Assembly: GCA_030037185.1 (NCBI GenBank)
Contig: JASHRR010000291.1
Location: 1 to 9,764, forward strand
DNA from: Xanthobacteraceae bacterium
Lineage (GTDB): Bacteria; Pseudomonadota; Alphaproteobacteria; Rhizobiales; Xanthobacteraceae
Reading direction: 5' to 3'
DNA: 9,764 nt
How positions within the stretch are numbered: the stretch's first letter is position 1; each line of letters starts with the position of its first letter. The notes below the pieces were generated by a model. The model saw only the letters and a list, made by a program, of their open reading frames with translations, had not been told where the DNA came from and ran no database searches. Shown here piece by piece: positions 1 through 6,812 of the stretch. A program made the translations under genes and the position numbers.

Positions 1-2513
1 AGTTCCGGATTGTCCGTTCGGGCGGCGATTTGCGCGGCCTCTTCGGTGTACCGGACGTAGTCAAGGGCGGAGCCCGCAACGGACATCCGCACGACGCCGT
101 AGACTCCCAGCAACCCGGCGAGTGGCACCGGGTCGTCGAGCCGCTCCGCCAACGCGCGGCCCTCGTCAAAAACCGAAGCCGCCTCACCTTCGCTGAAACC
201 AGCCCGCCAACCGATGGAGAGAATCTGTTGGCATGCCTGCAACGATAGACCGGCGCGTTCTGCCCCATCCGCCACTCCCGGCGCGAGTTCCCGCACCTTG
301 CGCCAGTGGCGCAATGCCTCCCGCGGGTCGGACAGGCCCGCCCACTGCGCGGCGCGCCGGTGCCAGAGCGCAGCATGGCCCGTCTCGTCCGCCTCGGTCC
401 AGTGGAAGGCGATTTCGGCGGCGCGTTCATCGAGGTTGCCGCCGCTCGCCTCCAGCGCCCGCGCCACGGCGGCGTGCACCCGCGTGCGCCGCGCCCGCAA
501 TTGCGAATTTTGCGCGACCTCCTGGGTCAGCGGGTGTTTGAACGCATATTCGACCGACGGCCAGACCGCCGCCTCGAACAGGAACTCCGCCGCCTCCAAC
601 GCCGCCAGCGCATGATCGAGCCCTGCTTTGCCGGACGCCGGCTCCGCCCACCCGGAGAGGTTCGCCAGCACAAGGCGCAGCAGCGCTTCGCTGAAGCGCT
701 TGCCGATGACGGCGGCCGTCTGCAGCACCTGCTTTTCGCGTTCCGCAAGCCGGTCGATACGGGACGCCAGCACGGCCTGCACGCTTACCGGAACATCAAG
801 CGCCGCGACCGCCGACGTGAGCCGGTACGCATGGCGCTCCCCCGTCAAATGGCCTTTTTCAATTAGCGACTGCAACACTTCCTCTATGAAGAACGGGTTG
901 CCCTTGGTGCGGTCCTGGATCATGTCCGCCAGCGCCGCAACACTCGGGTCCTGTCCCAGGTGATCGCGCAGCATGTCGTGGATGGCGTCGGAGCCCAAAA
1001 GCTGCAGCGGCAGATGCTGATAATAGGAGAGCTGCATCCAACGCACCTGATATTCCGGGCGGAAACTCAGTAGGAACAGATCGCGGGTAGCGGGCACGCT
1101 GGCGATCGTCGTTTCGAGGAACGCGTCGCTGGCGCCGTCGAACCAATGCAGGTCTTCAAGCAGGATCACCCGTGTTGTGCCGGGTCCGCCATGCTTGGGG
1201 TCGTGCAGCACCCGCTTCACCAGCCCGTGGAGGCGCTTCTGACGCTGCTCCGGATCGAGTGGGGGCGCCGCGTTCGCCGGGTCCGGCACGCCGAACAGTT
1301 CGAAGATGATCGGCAGCTCCTCCAGGTAAATTCCCTCCAGCGCACCCAGTCGCCCGGAGATTTTCTCCCGCGTGGTTTCGGGACTATCGCCCTCGGCGAT
1401 GTCATAATAGGCGCGCCATAGCTCCAGCATCGGCAACAGCGCGATCGACTTGCCGTGCGCCACGCCCCGGCCTGCGAGCACCGGAATGCCGTGTTCTCGG
1501 CAGCGACCGACGAATTCCGCGCACAGGCGCGACTTGCCGGCGCCGGCCTCGGCCATGATCCCCACTACCTGGCCGCCGGACCGCGCCCGCTCCAGCGCGG
1601 CCTCGAGGATCGCCATGTCCGGGGTCCGTCCGACGAAGTCGGACAGACCGCGCGCGCGCGACCGGTCCAGCCGGGTGCGGAATTTCCCCACGGCCTCGAG
1701 ATCGAACAGCCCCACCGGATCGGCCAACCCCTTCACCTGGGCCCGGCCAAGATCGCGCAGCTGGAAGTAGCCTTCGACCACCCGCGCGGTGCGTTCGGAC
1801 AGGCAGATGTGGCCAGGCTGGGCGAGCGATTGCATGCGTTGCGCGAGGCCGACATCGTGACCAAACGCGGCGTAGTCGATGCTCAGGTCGTCGCTGACGC
1901 GCCCGATCACCACTTCGCCAGAATTGAGGCCCATGCGGATGTCGAACTGGACGCCGTGCCGGGCGCCCACGTTGGCAGCAAAGGCGCACACCGCATCTCG
2001 GATATGGAGGGCAGCGAGGCAGGCCCGCTGCGCATGATCCTCGTGCGCGATTGGGGCGCCGAACAGCGCCAGCACCCCGTCGCCAGTGAACTGGTTCACA
2101 GTGCCCTCGAAGCGATGCACACCATCAGCGGCGAGCCGGAAGAAATCTTCGACGATCCGGAACCACTGTTCGGGGCCGCATTGCTCCGCGAGATTCATCG
2201 AACTTTTGACGTCGGCGAACAGAATTGTGATCTGCTTACGCTCGCCTTCCAGGGCGGCGCGGACCGAGTGAATCTTGTTGGCGAGATGTGCGGGCGGGGG
2301 GGTGGTCCGCGGGGTGAGTGTGGCGGGAATCGCGGCCGAAGGTACGGGTGATGGCCGGCCCGCGGTCAGCGCCACGCCGCATGCGCCGCAGAATCTCTCG
2401 CCGTGTTCGTTGAGTTCGCCACAGGCCGGACAGGCGAGGGTGAGCGGTGCACCGCAGGCGGCACAGAATTTTCGTCTCTCCCGATTTTCATGGGCGCAAG
2501 CTATGCAGCGCAT
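1..2513 (-). CDS. Adenylate/guanylate cyclase and AAA ATPase fusion protein with N-terminal double zinc ribbon (3' end outside window)
   Basis: The frame is open without a stop from the ATG at 2513 to base 1, giving at least 837 residues; the C-terminus lies off the left edge. Residues 3-45 hold two zinc ribbons (C3/C6/C17/C20 and C28/C31/C42/C45). A Pro/Ala/Thr linker leads to a class III cyclase domain from about residue 93 to 265, with FADVKSS containing metal-ligand Asp101, FTGDGVLALFGAP containing Asp145, and IDYAAFGHDVGLAQRM. An ATPase module follows, with Walker A AEAGAGKS (321-328) and Walker B ILLEDLHWFD (Asp454). The remainder is alpha-helical and Ala/Leu/Glu-rich, like the TPR/MalT-type C-terminal regions of this family, which usually reaches about 1000-1150 residues. 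The start is supported by GAGG eight bases upstream and by the zinc ribbon beginning at residue 3. Family knowledge gives cytosolic signalling, probably cAMP synthesis. The transition-state Asn position is Gly222 while Arg226 is kept, so activity is uncertain. Confidence 0.93.
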   Translation of the reverse strand, partial: MRCIACAHENRERRKFCAACGAPLTLACPACGELNEHGERFCGACGVALTAGRPSPVPSAAIPATLTPRTTPPPAHLANKIHSVRAALEGERKQITILFADVKSSMNLAEQCGPEQWFRIVEDFFRLAADGVHRFEGTVNQFTGDGVLALFGAPIAHEDHAQRACLAALHIRDAVCAFAANVGARHGVQFDIRMGLNSGEVVIGRVSDDLSIDYAAFGHDVGLAQRMQSLAQPGHICLSERTARVVEGYFQLRDLGRAQVKGLADPVGLFDLEAVGKFRTRLDRSRARGLSDFVGRTPDMAILEAALERARSGGQVVGIMAEAGAGKSRLCAEFVGRCREHGIPVLAGRGVAHGKSIALLPMLELWRAYYDIAEGDSPETTREKISGRLGALEGIYLEELPIIFELFGVPDPANAAPPLDPEQRQKRLHGLVKRVLHDPKHGGPGTTRVILLEDLHWFDGASDAFLETTIASVPATRDLFLLSFRPEYQVRWMQLSYYQHLPLQLLGSDAIHDMLRDHLGQDPSVAALADMIQDRTKGNPFFIEEVLQSLIEKGHLTGERHAYRLTSAVAALDVPVSVQAVLASRIDRLAEREKQVLQTAAVIGKRFSEALLRLVLANLSGWAEPASGKAGLDHALAALEAAEFLFEAAVWPSVEYAFKHPLTQEVAQNSQLRARRTRVHAAVARALEASGGNLDERAAEIAFHWTEADETGHAALWHRRAAQWAGLSDPREALRHWRKVRELAPGVADGAERAGLSLQACQQILSIGWRAGFSEGEAASVFDEGRALAERLDDPVPLAGLLGVYGVVRMSVAGSALDYVRYTEEAAQIAARTDNPE

Positions 2514-2586
2514 CGTTGTCGCCTCGACGACTGTGACGGGTTCGGTGGCCCTCTGGCCATAGAAAAAAGGAGTCGAACAACTTCAC
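2488..2586 (-). CDS. Possible 32-residue leader ORF overlapping the cyclase start
   Basis: A GTG at 2586 is preceded by a strong Shine-Dalgarno, GGGAGG (2597-2592), five bases upstream. The frame runs 32 codons (begins MKLFDSFFLWPEGHR) and stops at 2488, 26 bases inside the cyclase gene in a different frame. The SD here is better than that of the cyclase itself. This is consistent with a translated leader coupling translation to the cyclase, but the peptide resembles nothing I recognise and such ORFs also arise by chance. Confidence 0.25.
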   Translation of the reverse strand: MKLFDSFFLWPEGHRTRHSRRGDNDALHSLRP

Positions 2587-2722
2587 GGTAACCTCCCGCC
2601 AATGCGGGGGCCGTCATGGAACCAGAAGTTTTCCCGCACCGTAATCCGCAGCGATTAGCGGTCGAGGTGCCTTCATGAGGCATATCCGCACGAGCGGAGC
2701 CGATGCGATCATAGCACAGAGC

Positions 2723-2804
2723 ATGGCTGATATTCTTAGCCATCATGTGACGCTTTCGGTCGAAAGGCGCTGCGACCGGTCTAAGTCCGCCCTTTTTTGG
2801 GCGG
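2723..2804. repeat. Cluster of three short inverted repeats upstream of the cyclase gene
   Basis: Three separate palindromes lie within 82 bases. They are ATGGCT/AGCCAT (2723-2728 with 2738-2743, 9-nt loop), CTTTCG-GT-CGAAAG (2753-2766), and CCGCCC/GGGCGG around six T residues (2787-2792 with 2799-2804). A fourth, TGCCT/AGGCA, lies at 2668-2682. None is followed by a T-run on either strand, so they do not look like intrinsic terminators. They sit 210-290 bases upstream of the cyclase start and could be operators or RNA hairpins in its 5' region, or part of the decay zone. Confidence 0.35.
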
Positions 2805-2934
2805 CGAACATTCGCGGCGTCCGACAAAAAGGCGACTGTGGCCGTGACCTGCTGGTAGTAGCGGCAATCGTCGAGTTAAATTCCATGGACGTGGGGTACG
2901 CTGTGTCCGGGGACGCGGAGGCTCAATCCAGCTA

Positions 2935-3005
2935 ACTGCCGTGTGCGGACCCGTATGCCCAGTGGTATGGGAGGGCAGCGCTGTGAGGCGTCCCCCTATC
3001 CCGAT
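2935..3005 (+). mobile_element. Degenerate 3' end of a group II intron (domains V and VI)
   Basis: Bases 2935-2966 fold like domain V. A 9-bp lower helix (2935-2943 with 2958-2966) includes a G.U pair at 2938/2963, as in the catalytic triad. A two-base bulge (2956-2957) and a 4-bp upper helix (2944-2947 with 2952-2955) close a four-base loop. Two mismatches (2940/2961 and 2942/2959) break the lower helix. Bases 2967-3005 then resemble domain VI, with GGGA pairing to UCCC, an unpaired A eight bases from the end as a candidate branch point, and a CCCGAT terminus like many bacterial group II introns. No reverse-transcriptase/maturase reading frame precedes it, so this is a deletion remnant. How far it extends to the left, perhaps to about 2825, is unclear. 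The fold is seen by eye; intron class is not assigned. Confidence 0.6.
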
Positions 3006-3087
3006 ACTGCGTGCGCATGCTCACAATTCCGCAAACGTCATTTCTTGTTTCATATCAGCGATCATTTAACTTCGTTGTCGCTGCATT

Positions 3088-3303
3088 GTGAGAATGCGAC
3101 AGTACACAGTCGTGAAAGGGCTCGCCTTTAGCGGTCAACGGCGCAGCCTGTTCATGTCGGACGGTCGTTGTCGTCTGGATGGGCGACTTGTTGACATACC
3201 CGTACGCTTTGTGGATGCCGGACGTGTTAACGTGCGCATTGACATTTCTGGCGGACTAGCCGCGAGCGCAAATGTAGCAATCAGAGTTTTCACCTGGGCA
3301 TGA
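3088..3303 (+). CDS. Doubtful small hypothetical protein (71 aa)
   Basis: The frame opens at GTG 3088, with an alternative ATG at 3094, and stops at 3303. Its composition is more protein-like than that of shadow frames: alternating hydrophobic stretches such as GRLVDIPVRFVDAGRVNVRI suggest beta strands, and a DISGG motif faintly recalls PilZ domains, though not convincingly. There is no good Shine-Dalgarno. It begins 83 bases after the group II intron end and the upstream sequence is locally AT-richer, so it may be a real small gene or a remnant of one. I do not recognise the family. Confidence 0.3.
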   Translation: MRMRQYTVVKGLAFSGQRRSLFMSDGRCRLDGRLVDIPVRFVDAGRVNVRIDISGGLAASANVAIRVFTWA

Positions 3304-3881
3304 GGGAGCGTAGCGGACAACACGCGGGGTGAGATTGGGATGGTACGTTGACCGATCGTTGGTTCGCCCGCCTTTCCCTGGCCCCTTGCGTGATGCGACC
3401 CACATGACAAATACTGGTCGAGAGGGCCAGGTTCCATTGACGCCGAGGCTGAGGCAATCGCCCATCTCCGTATATTGAAGGCCAACAAACCGGACGTCGC
3501 GATGCCGCCTCGAAGCTAGCGATGCGCATGGTCTGTTGTCCCGGCGTGGCGCATCTTGACGAACTGCTCGCAGGTAACGCTCGGCGCACGACAGAGGTAA
3601 ACTCTCATTCTGCTTGGCATGCTGATGCCAGCCCGCTGGGCGCCTTGGTCGCTGCCGCATGGCTTCAGCGGTCGCCGCCATGAAGGCGTGCCGTTTGATG
3701 GCAAGGTTGATCGGGGCAGCAAGGGTGGCGAAGGTGCGATAGGGGCAGCGATCGGCGTTCCCGGCAAATCGGTCTGCTTTTTCACTCGACCACCCCGGTC
3801 GATCGCTACGAAGGCCGTGTCGGTGAGGCTTTGGCTCTTTATGATTCAATTCTGAGCCTTGGACCGGTCGTCGCGAGAAAG
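3304..3881. other. Gene-poor decay zone between the truncated iorB and the small plus-strand ORF
   Basis: No convincing gene is visible here. Several frames are open for 60-230 codons on both strands, but they are rich in Arg, Pro and Ser, lack good ribosome-binding sites and match nothing I recognise. The most protein-like piece is a start-less plus-strand frame at 3394-3519 (contains GPGSIDAEAEAIAHLRI). The iorB sequence ends abruptly at the right border, so a deletion, insertion or rearrangement joins unrelated DNA here. I see no terminal inverted repeats or target-site duplication to define an insertion element. Confidence 0.5.
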
Positions 3882-4112
3882 TCACGCTACGGGCGTGGTG
3901 AACACTTCGACCGTTCCATCCGCATTGATCCGCAGCCATGAATCAAGACGTTTATCGGTTTCAAGATCGACGGGAGGTTTTCCCGGCACGACTTGTCCAA
4001 GAACTGCGACGGGATTCATGGAGAAGAACAGCACGATCCCCGCGGCCGCCTGGCCAAACTGGCGACGTGAGTACTCGCGGGCAAATGGAGGCATGCCTGG
4101 GTTAGGGTTCAT
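3882..4112 (-). pseudogene. iorB: Truncated molybdopterin-binding beta subunit of an isoquinoline 1-oxidoreductase-type hydroxylase (N-terminal 76 aa only)
   Basis: The ATG at 4112 lies one base after the iorA-like stop, with AAGGGA as Shine-Dalgarno. Residues 14-40 form a twin-arginine type leader (SRRQFGQ followed by a hydrophobic stretch), as IorB-type subunits carry for periplasmic export. Residues 51-72 match the start of the mature family (DKRLDSWLRINADGTVEVFT). In the family this continues into GKVELGQG and a further 650 or so residues of molybdopterin-binding domain. Here it changes to TPVA and stops at 3882. The junction lies near 3895, and everything holding the cofactor and active-site residues is gone. 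The product cannot be functional. Its position directly after iorA shows the normal gene order before truncation. Confidence 0.86.
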
Positions 4113-4113
4113 A

Positions 4114-4559
4114 TCAGATCCCTTTCGCCGCGCCAATCCGCCAATGGGTCCCGCAGCGACAGAGATTTTGCGCCAGGGCCTGGCGAATCTCAGCGCTCGT
4201 GGGGTGCTGATTTCGATCAAGGAAGGCTTTTGCGGTCATGATCATTCCGTTGATGCAATAACCGCACTGCGCCGCCTGCTGTGCAATGAACGCCTTTTGA
4301 AGAGCGTGCGGCTTTTCGACAGTGCCAAGTCCTTCGAGCGTGACCACCGGCGCGTCACCGACGGCCGACAGCGGGAATACGCAGGTGCGGACAGCCGCGA
4401 CGCCGACGATGGCGGTGCACGCACCGCACTGCCAGAGGCCGCAGCCGAATTTCGGCCCGTTGCGAGATCATTTCGCAAAACATAAAGAAGCGGCGTGTCG
4501 CCGTCCGCCGTGACGGCATGCTCGGCCGCGTTTACATATATGCGGAACGTTTCCGGCAT
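4114..4559 (-). pseudogene. iorA: Frameshifted [2Fe-2S] alpha subunit of an isoquinoline 1-oxidoreductase-type hydroxylase
   Basis: Two adjacent frames together encode nearly the whole subunit, about 147 residues against about 150 usual. The first, from ATG 4559 (or TTG 4604), reads MPETFRIYVN through DTPLLYVLRNDLA. Near 4462-4463 the frame is lost, and homology resumes as NGPKFGCGLWQCGACTAIV in the next frame. This frame carries the plant-type ferredoxin cysteines (C-x4-C-x2-C, then C in AVRTC) and the C-terminal helical [2Fe-2S] domain with CGYC and CRCGTH, ending at 4114. One lost base, or a loss of four relative to the usual spacing, explains it. All cluster ligands survive, so the lesion looks recent or could be a sequencing error. 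In the family this subunit relays electrons from the molybdopterin subunit. It begins 14-58 bases after the solute-binding protein stop, probably in one transcription unit. Confidence 0.88.
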
Positions 4560-4617
4560 CGCATCGTCCGTCGTACGATCGTCGTAGTGGGTCTGGACAC
4601 GCAACGCGCGTCGCGCC

Positions 4618-5805
4618 TCACAGATTCAGTTTCGCTTTCGCATAGGGATAGACGAGCGCGCCTGATGCGAGGCTCGACGGCCAGACAACCGCTTGCGTTC
4701 TTGCGTCCCTGAACTCCGACAGATCGGCGTTCTTGATGTTCTGATATTGGACGTGAAGGACGCGAGCCTCGGACCAGCCACCACCTTTTCCGAACTTGAC
4801 GTCGCCCACGACAGTCTTGAACGAGCTCTCTCGCGTGAACTGTGCGAGCCTTGCATCGTCGAGCGAGCTGGTCCCGGCGACAGCCTGCTCGACGACCTGC
4901 ATTTGGGCGTAAGCCTGCGGCGCGACGTAATAGCCAAGCGGATCGGCGCCGGCGCTCACTGCGCGCGATTGATATTCCGCCATCACCTGCGCGATGCCGC
5001 GATACATCATCTTCGGCACCGGCAGCCAATACTCGTAGTTGACGAGTCCGTTCAGAAGCGGACCGAGCTGCGCCTTGATCGAGCCGTTCTGGGGACCGAT
5101 CATCGCTCCGCCGACCATCTTGGCCTCGAGTCGGACCTTATCGATGGCGCGAAGGAGAGCGGCCGAATCGTTCAAATAGGAGCAGAGAAACAGGATGTCC
5201 GGGTTGATTTGCTTCAGCTCGCGGATGAACTGAGCGAGGTCCGTTGCCGAGAGCGGATATCTGACGTCCGATACGACCTTAAAGCCATTTTTGTCCGCGT
5301 GCGCTTTGGCGCCCTGCACGGGGCTCTTGGAGAACGGTGCGTCCGCGGCAAGTATCGCCATAGTCTCCGGCTTCGGAGATTGTTTTGCCGCGAGGTCGAA
5401 GAAGCCTTCTGTCAGGGCCTCGCTCGGGCTGGGTCCGGTCGGGATCATCACAAAATAGTTCGCGTAGCCAAGAGGCGCGTTCACGGCGAGGGCCATCAAC
5501 GCAACGAGATACCGGTTTCGCTCCATGATCAACGGCATCGCCGGTGCGACCGAATTGTCGCCATACCCGCCGATCACCAGATCGACTTTTTCATTATCGA
5601 GGAGCCGCTTGTAGATTTCCGCCACGAGTTTCGGATTGGTCTCGTCGTCGATGCAGACCATCTGAACCTTTCGCCCCAACAGGCCACCCTTTCGATTGAC
5701 ATTGTCTTCCCAGATCTGATGGGCGAGGCGGGCCGTCTTGCCATTGGAAGCAAGCGGCCCGGTCAGGGACAGGCAATATCCGATCCGGATAGGCTGCTCG
5801 CTCAT
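4618..5805 (-). CDS. Branched-chain amino acid-type ABC transporter substrate-binding protein, leaderless (395 aa)
   Basis: The protein is a type I periplasmic-binding fold (Peripla_BP_6/LivK-like). It opens IRIGYCLSLTGPLASNGKT, then has VNRKGGLLGRKV, VDLVIGGYGDNSVAPAMPLI, the second-lobe stretch DILFLCSYLNDSAALLRAI and C-terminal KFGKGGGWSEARVLHVQYQN. Length is normal for the mature protein. The frame starts four residues before the first beta strand, so there is no signal peptide or lipobox; the upstream bases are the end of the YCII gene, overlapping by ATGA. No permease or ATPase genes adjoin it. Related leaderless versions occur beside catabolic genes in Bradyrhizobium-like genomes, so this may be a cytosolic ligand-binding protein, or may depend on a start I cannot see. 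The ligand is unknown; the neighbours suggest the pathway substrate rather than an amino acid. Confidence 0.92.
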   Translation of the reverse strand: MSEQPIRIGYCLSLTGPLASNGKTARLAHQIWEDNVNRKGGLLGRKVQMVCIDDETNPKLVAEIYKRLLDNEKVDLVIGGYGDNSVAPAMPLIMERNRYLVALMALAVNAPLGYANYFVMIPTGPSPSEALTEGFFDLAAKQSPKPETMAILAADAPFSKSPVQGAKAHADKNGFKVVSDVRYPLSATDLAQFIRELKQINPDILFLCSYLNDSAALLRAIDKVRLEAKMVGGAMIGPQNGSIKAQLGPLLNGLVNYEYWLPVPKMMYRGIAQVMAEYQSRAVSAGADPLGYYVAPQAYAQMQVVEQAVAGTSSLDDARLAQFTRESSFKTVVGDVKFGKGGGWSEARVLHVQYQNIKNADLSEFRDARTQAVVWPSSLASGALVYPYAKAKLNL

Positions 5806-6149
5806 TGTTGCGATCCCTGCTCGATGTTGGGGCGATAGTTGTTTTGGCGATTGCTCATGAGCCAGGTGCCGAGTTCGTAGGTCTGGTAGGCGCCGCGGAC
5901 CATTGGATCCTCCTCGGCGATCGCCATGGCCTCGGCCACGCTTCCGGTTCGAAGCACGATCAAACCGCCTGCACGGTCCGTGAGCGGGCCGGCCATGACG
6001 AGCTTTCCGCTGTCGTCGAGCTCGGCCAGATGATTGGCGTGGAGGTCTACGACCTCGGGAGACAGCGGTCGCTCCGGAATCGAATGCAGGAATATCAGGT
6101 AGTACTTGGCGTCCTGCGAGCCATCGGAGTGATCAGCGGCGGCGACCAT
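5802..6149 (-). CDS. YCII-like small protein (115 aa)
   Basis: The protein matches the YCII/YciI fold, a ferredoxin-like alpha/beta domain. It has KYYLIFLHSIPERP (residues 15-28), HANHLAELDDSGKLVMAGPL (37-56), an IVLRTGSVAEAMAIAEEDP segment holding the conserved Asp81-Pro82, and the closing YELGTW. His37 and His40 together with Asp81 are the kind of residues proposed as catalytic in this family; distant relatives include muconolactone isomerase-like enzymes. A start at ATG 6149 is supported by GAGG about nine bases upstream. It begins 13 bases after the NTF2-like gene and its stop overlaps the next start (ATGA), so translation is probably coupled. Its exact reaction is not known. A role on a pathway intermediate is inferred from context. 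Confidence 0.88.
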   Translation of the reverse strand: MVAAADHSDGSQDAKYYLIFLHSIPERPLSPEVVDLHANHLAELDDSGKLVMAGPLTDRAGGLIVLRTGSVAEAMAIAEEDPMVRGAYQTYELGTWLMSNRQNNYRPNIEQGSQQ

Positions 6150-6162
6150 GGCGAGCGCCTCG

Positions 6163-6630
6163 TCAAGGCCTGAAGTGGGCTTGGAGGTTCATGAACACCC
6201 CAAGTTGCTCGAGAAGAATGGGGACCGTGACGTAACAGTGAAACGAGAAGACTTTGCCGTCGTTCAGGCGAAATACGTCGCAGCAAGGCGCGCGCATCAC
6301 CTTGCCGGTGGGCGGTATTGTTCCGGCCGGGAGCACGAGGTCGCCTTTGTGAGTGCCGTTGAGAGACAACTCCACCAGGACATGATCGCCGAAGCTGCGG
6401 AGAGCGTAGAGCTCCCTGTGCATGTCCGGAAATGCGGCCGCGTACACATCGACCGTCACACCGATGTCGCGGCCGAAATATTTTTTGTCCGCGGCCACGT
6501 CATAAAAGTACCCGTCGTCGGTGAAGGTAGACACGAACTTCGATGTGTCTTTCGCGTTGCCCTCCGCCAACGCATAGAGCGAGCGGATGACCTGCTCGTT
6601 GCGGGCTTCCTCGTCCGTCTTGGCGTTCAT
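6163..6630 (-). CDS. SnoaL-like / NTF2-fold family protein (155 aa)
   Basis: The protein has an N-terminal helix (NEQVIRSLYALAEG, 11-24), then FVSTFTDDGYFYDVAADKKYFGRDI, a VDVYAAAFPDMHRELYAL helix-strand (60-77), and the strands VLVELSLNGTHKGDL and APCCDVFRLNDGKVFSFHCY (114-133). This is the cone-shaped alpha+beta barrel of SnoaL-type polyketide cyclase-like proteins, and its length is typical. The start at ATG 6630 is chosen over TTG 6660 because GGAGAG (6643-6638) lies seven bases upstream. It is the first gene of the block with the YCII and solute-binding proteins. Family members act as small cyclases, isomerases, dehydratases or simple binding proteins, so only the fold is secure. An inverted repeat sits 70-90 bases upstream of the start. 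Confidence 0.9.
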   Translation of the reverse strand: MNAKTDEEARNEQVIRSLYALAEGNAKDTSKFVSTFTDDGYFYDVAADKKYFGRDIGVTVDVYAAAFPDMHRELYALRSFGDHVLVELSLNGTHKGDLVLPAGTIPPTGKVMRAPCCDVFRLNDGKVFSFHCYVTVPILLEQLGVFMNLQAHFRP

Positions 6631-6697
6631 GGATAAGCTCTCCGATAAGGCGACGGCCAAGTCTCAGCCCGATGCAATCGAGGCAACGTATCTGCTT

Positions 6698-6722
6698 TGA
6701 CCACGGGCCGGTCCTGTGGTCA
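6698..6722. promoter_or_regulatory. Inverted repeat TGACCAC-N11-GTGGTCA, candidate operator
   Basis: Perfect 7-bp arms (6698-6704 and 6716-6722) flank an 11-base spacer in the only sizeable gap of the cluster (6661-6812). The centre lies about 80 bases upstream of the NTF2-like start. There is no T-run on either side, so a terminator is unlikely. A dyad of this size and placement fits a dimeric regulator site. No clear -35/-10 pair could be assigned in the gap. The nearby AraC-family remnant would be an obvious former regulator, but AraC sites are usually direct repeats. Confidence 0.35.
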
Positions 6723-6812
6723 TCTTGGGCGCCGCGCCGATATCTGTCTTTCCCGCGATTGCTTTAGTTTTGAGCGATCTTGCGGCCTACCGCGTCCGAA
6801 TGATCTTGCTCG

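Noticed and set aside
1402..1989. Minus-strand frame of 195 codons inside the cyclase gene
   Set aside because: It is one frame off the true gene, very Arg/Gly/Pro-rich, and lacks the cyclase and Walker motifs found in the correct frame.
1455..2351. Long plus-strand frame of 298 codons
   Set aside because: It is exactly antisense, codon against codon, to the cyclase/ATPase gene and has no recognisable domain; high GC keeps the complementary frame open.
2787..2804. CCGCCC-T6-GGGCGG hairpin as a rho-independent terminator
   Set aside because: The T residues form the loop rather than follow the stem, on both strands, and no gene ends just before it.
2675..2935. Plus-strand frame of 86 codons
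   Set aside because: It runs through the palindrome cluster into the intron-like region; the sequence looks non-coding.
3256..3939. Minus-strand frame of 227 codons
   Set aside because: Its first part overlaps the iorB remnant in the wrong frame, composition is Arg/Pro/His-rich, no ribosome-binding site is visible, and I recognise no family.
4693..5838. Plus-strand frame of 381 codons
   Set aside because: It lies opposite the well-supported solute-binding protein, is rich in Arg, His and Asp, and shows no domain.
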